NCBI GenBank assembly: GCA_910585015.1
Contig: CAJUCT010000008.1
Span: 37,232-101,231, forward strand
Reading direction: 5' to 3'
DNA from: an uncultured Acetatifactor sp.
GTDB taxonomy: Bacteria > Bacillota > Clostridia > Lachnospirales > Lachnospiraceae
DNA: 64,000 bases
A program made the position numbers and the translations under genes. This document shows, piece after piece, positions 58,384-64,000 of this stretch. Each line of letters starts with the position of its first letter. Positions within the stretch are counted from its first letter, which is position 1. A model generated the notes under the pieces. The model was not told the origin of the DNA, made no database searches, and was given only the letters and a program-made list of their open reading frames with translations.

Positions 58384-59619
58384 TTACAGGGCCAGCCGTT
58401 CCAGGCGGGGCCCCAGGCAGCTGAGCAGTTCGTTGGTGATGGTGCCGCAGGCGTCAGCCAGGTCGGCGGCGGAGATGCTTTCCTGCCCGTCCTGGCCGAT
58501 TAGGGTGGCGATTTGACCTGGGTGGATACCAGGGATGGCAGTCACATCTACCAACAACTGATCCATGCAGATCCTGCCGATGATGGGGGCGCGGCGCCCG
58601 TGGAGCAGCACGGCTGTGCCGTCCTCCGAGAGGCTGCGGGGCAGGCCGTCCGCATAGCCGATGGTGACGGTGGCTATGGTGGTGGGGCGGGCGGCGGTGT
58701 AGGCCATATCATAGCCGGCGGATTCCCCGGCAGAAAGCTGGTGTATGGCGGCCACGCGGGCGCGGAGGGACAGCACCGGGCGCAGTTTGCCCGCACACGC
58801 CCGGGTGTCTGCGGCATTGCTCAGCAGTCCATACAGGGCAATGCCGGGACGGGCGCAGTCCACATCGGGCAGGGGATAACGCAGGATACCATAGCTGGCC
58901 TGTAGATGGAGCCTTACATGTGGTGCTACATATTCATCCGGACAATTCTTCAACTGTGCAGCCAGTTGGTAGAAAATGTCTATCTGATTTTTTGTAAAAT
59001 TCCGGGAGGCGGCGTCGGTTCCGCCCGCGGCGGCCAGGTGGCTGTACATGCCGGTGACCTGCAGGCCGGGCAGGGATAAGATTTCCCGGATCTGTGCCGC
59101 ATGTTCCGCAGGCTCTCCCAGGCGGTGCATACCGGTATCCACGGCGATGTGTACGGGGAGCGGGGAATGGTTCGGGCGGAGAGCGTGTCTGGAGGCGGAG
59201 CAGGCATAAGCGCTCAACGCCAAGGCATGGGCATGGTCTACCACCGTCTGAGTTAGAGCGTACTGGTCCAGCAGGGGAAACTGATCGGGATGGGTATAAC
59301 CCAGTACCAGAATCTCCCCGGCAATATGCCGTCTGCGCAGTTCCACGCCCTCGCTGACGCAGGCCACGCAGAAGGAGCGGATGCCCAGAGCATTCAGTTC
59401 TCCGGCAATCAAACCGGCCCCGTGGCCGTAGGCGTTGGCCTTGACCACAGGCATCAGAGCGCAGCGAGTCGGCAGCAGAGACTGCAGATACCGCACATTG
59501 TGGCGCAGGGCATCCAGGCTGATCTCTATCCAGGCTCTGCTGCGGGAGGTATCCAAGGATGCAGTTTCCGATAAGGTTGCTTCGGAATATGTAAAACTTG
59601 TTATGTCCATATTATTCAT
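58384..59619 (-). CDS. vanT: VanT-like serine/alanine racemase, stand-alone catalytic part
   Basis: The 411-aa PLP racemase has PVVKANAYGHGA (Schiff-base Lys), AVDTGMHRLG, YGIALYGLL-like PGIALYGLLS, AGYDMAYTA and GRICMDQLLVDV. The C-terminal motif is TITNELLSCLGPRLERL, where ordinary alanine racemases have NYE; Asn396 takes the place of the Tyr that limits serine use, and VanT serine racemases also have Asn there. The position after vanG-vanXY and a membrane protein points to D-Ser supply for D-Ala-D-Ser termini. In VanG-type VanT the membrane part is fused; here it is not. The start follows GAAAGAGGGC. Confidence 0.85.
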   Translation of the reverse strand: MNNMDITSFTYSEATLSETASLDTSRSRAWIEISLDALRHNVRYLQSLLPTRCALMPVVKANAYGHGAGLIAGELNALGIRSFCVACVSEGVELRRRHIAGEILVLGYTHPDQFPLLDQYALTQTVVDHAHALALSAYACSASRHALRPNHSPLPVHIAVDTGMHRLGEPAEHAAQIREILSLPGLQVTGMYSHLAAAGGTDAASRNFTKNQIDIFYQLAAQLKNCPDEYVAPHVRLHLQASYGILRYPLPDVDCARPGIALYGLLSNAADTRACAGKLRPVLSLRARVAAIHQLSAGESAGYDMAYTAARPTTIATVTIGYADGLPRSLSEDGTAVLLHGRRAPIIGRICMDQLLVDVTAIPGIHPGQIATLIGQDGQESISAADLADACGTITNELLSCLGPRLERLAL

Positions 59620-59727
59620 ATTGCCCTCTTTCCTGCATAACTGGAGTTTGGACTGGACCAAACTCCTGCTGTGCCCATGTTTTTGCGTTATTTGGTGTTT
59701 GTATGTGCAAAATATATTGATGAAATA

Positions 59728-60891
59728 TTACCTGTCATGGTCACTACGTTTTATCTTTATATCCCGCAGGCCGGTGAGCAGCCATGCCGCCGCCAGAGAC
59801 AACAGGCACACCGCCGCATAGTGCAGCAGGCTCTGTTCCATCAGCGGCAGCATGTGGGGAAGCCGGGCAAAGATCCGCACCGCCACGATGACAGCGGGAT
59901 GGAGAATATAGATCAGAGTGGAGATCCGGCGCAGCCTGGGGCAGGGCGGGCAGTTTGAACAAAGCAGCAGGCCATAGAGGCAATACATGACCGGCACCAG
60001 CAGAAGGTACATGCTGTCATGGCGCAAGGATTCCAGATAGCGCAGCAGGAAAGATTCACCGCTCATTCCCAGCAGGGACAGAACCAGTCCTGCCGCCAGA
60101 GCCGAAGTTGACTTTGCCGCCGGAGCCCCGGTCAGAGCCGAAGCCGACTTTGCCGCCGGAGCCGCTTCTCCGGCGCTGGCCCGGGAGGAGAGAGCTGAAA
60201 ACGGATTTTGAGGAATCTGTCCAGGAACTGTATTTTTGTTCGCACAAGGATTCTTCCGCTGCAGACCGCCCATAAGTGCTCCCATCAGCAGGAACAAAGG
60301 GGCCAGGAACAGTCCGTTGCGGGTGTAAGACCACACATGAAAGCCCAGGTCGCAAAGACTGCGCAGAGGCGGAAGGTACTGCGTCAGTCCATAGTAGCTG
60401 TCCCCCGACAATCCCAGCAGGTAGAGCGCTCCACAGACCAAAGTCAGGGTTCGTAGCCCCAGGCGGCGGCTCAGCAGATACAACAGGGTCATGCCCAGCA
60501 TGCCGGCGGGGAAATACCACAGATGATAGAAGGTGCCGTCCCACACCAGCATCCGCAAAACTTTGGCCGCAGTGAGTTCCTTATAATGTCCCGCATAGAT
60601 TCCCAGCGGCAGATACAGCAGGATACATGCCAGATAGAGCATACCTGCGCGGGCCAGATAGCGCAGCAGCCGTCTGCCGGCCCGGACGCCGGGTTCCAGG
60701 ATGCGGGGCAGTACAAACTGCCCTGTAACCATCAGAAAAAAAGGCACTGCCACCCTGGCCAGAATACGGGTGAGAAAGAAATCGGCTTCCGCAGATATGC
60801 ATGTCAGGGGTGAGGTGTGGATGGCCACCACCAGCAGGGCGCCTGCCAGACGAAATTTATCCAGTCCGCCGGTATTTGTCGATTGGTTCAT
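59728..60891 (-). CDS. VanT-like membrane acyltransferase-fold protein (split from racemase)
   Basis: The 387-aa protein has about ten membrane helices of the Acyltransferase_3 type: DKFRLAGALLVVAIHTSPL with the conserved His, VAVPFFLMVTGQF, and DGTFYHLWYFPAGMLGM. In VanT enzymes this membrane domain is fused to the racemase and thought to bring in L-serine. Here it ends before the racemase starts, 108 nt apart. Residues about 220-270 form a low-complexity insert with a doubled 30-bp repeat (60097-60165). Between the two genes lies a 9-bp hairpin (59643-59666) without a T-tract. Confidence 0.82.
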   Translation of the reverse strand: MNQSTNTGGLDKFRLAGALLVVAIHTSPLTCISAEADFFLTRILARVAVPFFLMVTGQFVLPRILEPGVRAGRRLLRYLARAGMLYLACILLYLPLGIYAGHYKELTAAKVLRMLVWDGTFYHLWYFPAGMLGMTLLYLLSRRLGLRTLTLVCGALYLLGLSGDSYYGLTQYLPPLRSLCDLGFHVWSYTRNGLFLAPLFLLMGALMGGLQRKNPCANKNTVPGQIPQNPFSALSSRASAGEAAPAAKSASALTGAPAAKSTSALAAGLVLSLLGMSGESFLLRYLESLRHDSMYLLLVPVMYCLYGLLLCSNCPPCPRLRRISTLIYILHPAVIVAVRIFARLPHMLPLMEQSLLHYAAVCLLSLAAAWLLTGLRDIKIKRSDHDR

Positions 60892-60983
60892 GATGTACTC
60901 CTTTTCGCATGATACGTTTGCTCAATGAAGAATGTCTCTTTGTGCCCCGCATTGCAAGGACGGGATTATTTTGTGTTATACTT

Positions 60984-61073
60984 ACGAGCGTTTAGATTTT
61001 CCTTTCTGCCCGACACATGTTGCCCGATTCCGCGACATGTGTCGAGCGGAATTTGGAAAATCTTAGCGCTCGT
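60984..61073. repeat. Long imperfect palindrome between vanXY and the membrane gene
   Basis: ACGAGCGTTTAGATTTTCC pairs with GGAAAATCTTAGCGCTCGT (two mismatches), and the inner CGACACATGT pairs with ACATGTGTCG. It overlaps the last codons and stop of vanXY. No T-tract, so it is not a typical terminator; it may affect mRNA stability. It is not like families A-C. Confidence 0.75.
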
Positions 61074-61818
61074 CAATATATGTCCACTGGGTCAGCACAA
61101 ACCCGTCCACATTGTTGCCGGATATCTGGTAAGGCGCTGCCTCATTGACTTCTACAATTGTCTCTTCCGGCGTGGCCGGAACATAGGATATGTAGACGGC
61201 GCGTCCCCCAATCCGGATACAGTAAGGATGCAAAGGGCTGTCAAACTGCTTGATATACTCGGTGTATTCCTCCAGGGTCTGACGGTTTTCCGTCATGATC
61301 CGGGCATGGGGGACCCCCACATAGCGGAAGTGCCAGGGCTCACAGCCGATGCCGGTGAGGGCTTCCCCTCCGGCGGGATAGCGCAGGATAAAGCCATAAT
61401 CGGCAGCCCTCTCTTTGAACTGGCCGCAGATACCGGTGTCCGGGAACTCCGGGCAGATAAAGTCAATGTGTTCCTGGTGCAGCCCCAGATCGACGGCAAG
61501 GCCGGTCTGATGTTCGCTGTGACCGGGAACCGCCACATAGGTCTGGGTGTATTCCGGCCCGTTCTCCTGCAGGCAGGAGTCCCAGATGGCTTGCTGCTCC
61601 GCCATGGAGCGCCAGCCGCTGACAGGGATGATGGAGTCCCAGCCGCCGATCTCCTGCATCAGTTCCTCCAACAGGGCTGCGGTCTGTCGCTCCAGCTGCA
61701 CACCGTTTCCCACAGCCGCCAGCGTCTCCGGCCTGTCCCAGGCTGCTTTATGCAGGGCGTTGACCAGGATCAGCGCGCCCCTGTGCAGGGCATCCCGGCT
61801 CAATGTAATCTGTTTCAT
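61063..61818 (-). CDS. vanXY: VanXY-like D,D-dipeptidase/D,D-carboxypeptidase
   Basis: The 251-aa zinc peptidase has VPGHSEHQTGLAVDLG (SxHxxGxAxD), PVSGWRSMAEQQAIW and EPWHFRYVG (catalytic Glu and His ligand). It fits VanY/VanXY, which trim D-Ala-D-Ala ends or dipeptides so that only D-Ala-D-Ser precursors remain. Length matches VanXYG. A strong AAGGAGG precedes the ATG; no signal peptide, so it acts in the cytoplasm. Confidence 0.87.
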   Translation of the reverse strand: MKQITLSRDALHRGALILVNALHKAAWDRPETLAAVGNGVQLERQTAALLEELMQEIGGWDSIIPVSGWRSMAEQQAIWDSCLQENGPEYTQTYVAVPGHSEHQTGLAVDLGLHQEHIDFICPEFPDTGICGQFKERAADYGFILRYPAGGEALTGIGCEPWHFRYVGVPHARIMTENRQTLEEYTEYIKQFDSPLHPYCIRIGGRAVYISYVPATPEETIVEVNEAAPYQISGNNVDGFVLTQWTYIDER

Positions 61819-61952
61819 ATGTTTTCAGTTCCTCCTTCATTAAAATGTTATATCGTTTACTATAGTTCCGGGTATCTTCCACCGGTACACAATCTCGGCA
61901 GGGTTTGTGTAGGTTTCTTGCCCCGCAAACTCCTGCCCGCAGCTGCTGCGCG

Positions 61953-63029
61953 CTATTTCTCTCCTGCCAGCGCCTGCTTCAGTATCCGATCCAGCACCTC
62001 CGGAAAGGACAGCCCCGCCGCTTTCATCATACCGGGATAACGGCTGTGTTCGGTAAATCCTGGAATGGTGTTTACTTCGTTAAACACGATCTCCCCCTCC
62101 GGCGTCAGAAACAGATCCACCCGCGCAAACCCGCTGCAGCCCAAGGCGCGATACACTCTCCTTGCGGCCAGCTTGATTTCCTCTGCTTTGCTGTCAGATA
62201 TGCGGGCGGGTACGTGGATGGTGGAGGTCTTTAAAGTGTACTTCTCTGTAAAGTCAAAAAATCCGCCGGACAACTCGATTTCGTCCACTTCCCCTGTGAT
62301 CAGTTCATTGGTTCCCAGAACGGCGCAGCCAACCTCAAAGCCGGGAATGTTTTCCTCCAGAATCACCTGGTTGTCATAAGTAAAAGCCAGTTCAATGGCG
62401 GTTTCCAACTGATCGGAGGAGACAACCTTCGTCACGCCGTAGGAGGAACCGGCTTTTACTGGTTTTACAAAAAGAGGATAGCCTACCTGGCCGGCAAAAG
62501 CCTGAGAAAGCTCTATAGTAAGAATCCGATTCCCGGCAATGGACATATCCAGTACCAGGGCTTTGGGTGCGCGGATTCCTGCCAGGGAGACCAGCCGGTG
62601 GGCACGGTCTTTATCCATACAGAGAGCGGAGGCCAGAGTGCCGCAGCCGGCCAGAGGAATCCCGGCCAGTTCGATTAATCCCTGAAGAGTGCCGTCCTCG
62701 CCGTTGCGGCCATGGAGTACGGGCAGCGCCGCGTCCACGGGTATTTTTTGCAGGGAATCCGCTCCATACACCAGCAGTTCATGAAAGCTGCGGCAGGGGG
62801 AGAGGGCGGCGGGAACGCAGTGGGCGCTGTCGGCGTACCAGGTATCCGCCGCAATCTGCTCCACCGTTCCGGTGTAGTAATACCAGTCTCCCTGCCGGGT
62901 GATGCCTACCGGGATCGGGCAGTATTGTTCCCTGTCCAGATTGCGGATCACGCCGGCGGCAGATTCCAGAGAAACAGAGTATTCGGAGGAACAACCTCCG
63001 AAAAAAATGATAATGTTCTTCTTTTCCAT
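61953..63029 (-). CDS. vanG: D-alanine--D-serine ligase, VanG-type
   Basis: A 358-aa ATP-grasp ligase that makes D-Ala-D-Ser in VanG/VanC-type vancomycin resistance. Motifs: FGGCSSEYSVSLESA, ALPVLHGRNGEDGTLQG, FVKPVKAGSSYGVTKV, FFDFTEKYTLKTSTIHVPAR (omega loop with EKY, typical of VanG/VanC rather than VanA's EKG), and FNEVNTIPGFTEHSRYPGMM. Whether it confers resistance depends on expression and on regulators outside the window. Confidence 0.93.
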   Translation of the reverse strand: MEKKNIIIFFGGCSSEYSVSLESAAGVIRNLDREQYCPIPVGITRQGDWYYYTGTVEQIAADTWYADSAHCVPAALSPCRSFHELLVYGADSLQKIPVDAALPVLHGRNGEDGTLQGLIELAGIPLAGCGTLASALCMDKDRAHRLVSLAGIRAPKALVLDMSIAGNRILTIELSQAFAGQVGYPLFVKPVKAGSSYGVTKVVSSDQLETAIELAFTYDNQVILEENIPGFEVGCAVLGTNELITGEVDEIELSGGFFDFTEKYTLKTSTIHVPARISDSKAEEIKLAARRVYRALGCSGFARVDLFLTPEGEIVFNEVNTIPGFTEHSRYPGMMKAAGLSFPEVLDRILKQALAGEK

Positions 63030-63056
63030 GACAATGTACTCCTCTATTTTGGTGGT

Positions 63057-63878
63057 TTATTGCTCAATAATGGCGGTTCCCTCCGGTAGTGTGTAGCCGA
63101 TGCGGCAGACGTTCCGGTACAGTGTGCGGGCGCTTTGCGTCTGCCCTGTTTTTCTGTCTGTGAGAGTCTGAATCACATCCACTTCCTCCCAGAGGGCGTC
63201 CTGCCTGCGGTAATAGGACACGGGCCCGTTGCTTATGGAGTAGACCAGGGGATCCTGCCGGTCGGCGTACAGATACCCATAGATTTTTTCCTGGTCAAAG
63301 GCGATGTGGAGCTGGAAGGTGCGCTCCGTGTCATTGCGCACCTTCAGATCCTTCCAGCCTTCCGCCAGGGTGGCGTCCACGCCCATGGGCGCGTCGCTGG
63401 GGGGCTCCGGAAAATCCTTGCTCCCGTGTCCATGGCGTTCAACCACGGTCAGCGGGGAGTGGAGGAATACCCAGAACAGCAGATTGCTCAGCTGGCACAT
63501 GCCGCCGCCGGGAGCGGTAGTCAGTTTCCCGCCAATTACGGTCAGTCCCTCTCGGTAGGGCTCCCTGCGGTCCGCATGGCGCGTGGCCAGGCTGAAGGAG
63601 AAGGTTTCTCCCGGACGGATCAGCATGTGGTCGATGGCTGCCGCCGCCAGCTTCAGATTGTGTACTTTGTTTTCCTGGTAAATCATATCAAAGCCGGTGC
63701 TTTTGTTGTACATGGGGCAGCCGGAGGAAAATACCTCTATGGGCAGCAGTTTCTCAGGTATGGCGGTGGTATAATGGTTGCCATCCAGCTTCATCCCCAG
63801 ATAGAAAAACAGCTTTCGCTGCCAGATGCGCAGGGGGATCAGCCAGGGAAAAAGTTCTGTGATTCGTTTTCGTTTCAT
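63057..63878 (-). CDS. vanW: VanW-like protein
   Basis: The 273-aa VanW family protein: NLKLAAAAIDHMLIRPGETFSFS, IGGKLTTAPGGGMCQLSNLL and VERHGHGSKDFPEPPSDAPMGVDAT. It contains a G5/YoaR-type core whose role is unknown. vanW is regularly first or second in VanG operons. The start at 63878 follows GGAG. VanU/R/S-type regulators, if present, would be beyond position 64000. Confidence 0.92.
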   Translation of the reverse strand: MKRKRITELFPWLIPLRIWQRKLFFYLGMKLDGNHYTTAIPEKLLPIEVFSSGCPMYNKSTGFDMIYQENKVHNLKLAAAAIDHMLIRPGETFSFSLATRHADRREPYREGLTVIGGKLTTAPGGGMCQLSNLLFWVFLHSPLTVVERHGHGSKDFPEPPSDAPMGVDATLAEGWKDLKVRNDTERTFQLHIAFDQEKIYGYLYADRQDPLVYSISNGPVSYYRRQDALWEEVDVIQTLTDRKTGQTQSARTLYRNVCRIGYTLPEGTAIIEQ

Positions 63879-63894
63879 TTTTGTTTCTCCTAAT

Positions 63895-64000
63895 TTAGAG
63901 TACCGCAAGTTCCCTACAAGCACACAAGGCGGGTGAACAATACCAGGCCGCTGCGGCGTCCCGATATTGTTCAGTGTGCTTTCCGGGAACATGCTGATTA
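63895..64000 (-). repeat. Family A leader hairpin before vanW (reaches window end)
   Basis: On the minus strand it starts TAATCAGCATGTTCCC and ends GCGGTACTCTAAATTAGGAG before the vanW ATG. GTTCCC and AGCACAC pair with GTGTGCT and GGGAAC; inner GAACAATA pairs with ATATTGTTC (with a bulge). The final bases of the window are the 5' end of the element. Confidence 0.85.

Noticed and set aside
60056..60575. Overlapping frames on both strands in the membrane gene of the van operon
   Set aside because: They arise from GC-rich repeats in the coding insert; only the frame with membrane helices is supported.

Overview
The window looks like chromosome of an anaerobic, gut-type Lachnospiraceae bacterium (Clostridia, Bacillota). 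The signs are strong AGGAGG ribosome sites, a pyruvate formate-lyase, a GlgC/GlgD pair, spoVG and pth-mfd near each other, MecA, XpaC-TelA, spore-type wall hydrolases and a VanG-type ligase operon. No rRNA or tRNA gene was found. This assignment is inferred from gene content; no 16S or database search was possible.

Layout. 0.1-2.8 kb (-): a pyruvate formate-lyase in separate pieces, with a core lacking its glycyl-radical domain, a 66-aa Cys-containing protein and an 80-aa glycyl-radical domain. 3-12 kb: a DUF1858 protein, mecA, then a + strand run of wall hydrolases (GH18, amidase, SleB) mixed with tRNA and nucleotide genes (sua5, rpiB, upp, dCMP deaminase). 12.5-20.1 kb: a complete F-type ATP synthase operon (atpZ-I-B-E-F-H-A-G-D-C) whose c subunit carries a sodium-binding signature. 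20-25 kb: a methyltransferase, a large secreted protein and a thioesterase. 25-32 kb (-): queT, bioY, prs, helicase-loader genes (DnaI/DnaC-like and DnaD-like) and murC, with a DnaA-box cluster between murC and the dnaD-like gene. 32.5-47 kb: glgC-glgD, spoVG, an opposing MoxR/DUF58/membrane-protein operon, pth-mfd, a PfkB kinase and xpaC-telA.

47.2-53 kb is an AT-rich insertion with gene remnants at both ends. It holds a three-gene operon (predicted nuclease-type effector, middle protein, SMC/Rad50-like ATPase) that resembles the ABC-three-component conflict systems and is the best candidate for a poorly described system. 53-58.1 kb (-) encodes surface-glycan functions: an amino-sugar aminotransferase and ketoisomerase pair, a GT2 enzyme, a GT-C-like membrane protein and GtrA. 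58.4-63.9 kb (-) is a vanG-like operon in the order vanW-vanG-vanXY-vanT. The membrane half and the racemase half of VanT are separate genes, and the racemase has Asn where alanine racemases have Tyr.

Across the window, stem-loop repeats sit directly upstream of start codons, always in the orientation of the gene they precede. Family A is bounded by TAAACAGCATGTT and CGGAACTCTAAATAAGGAGG and precedes at least eight genes. Family B has two hairpins per unit and occurs in tandem pairs before atpG and upstream of gtrA, plus a truncated copy that forms the 3' end of mfd. Starts were set by ribosome-site position; motif and helix calls were made by eye.
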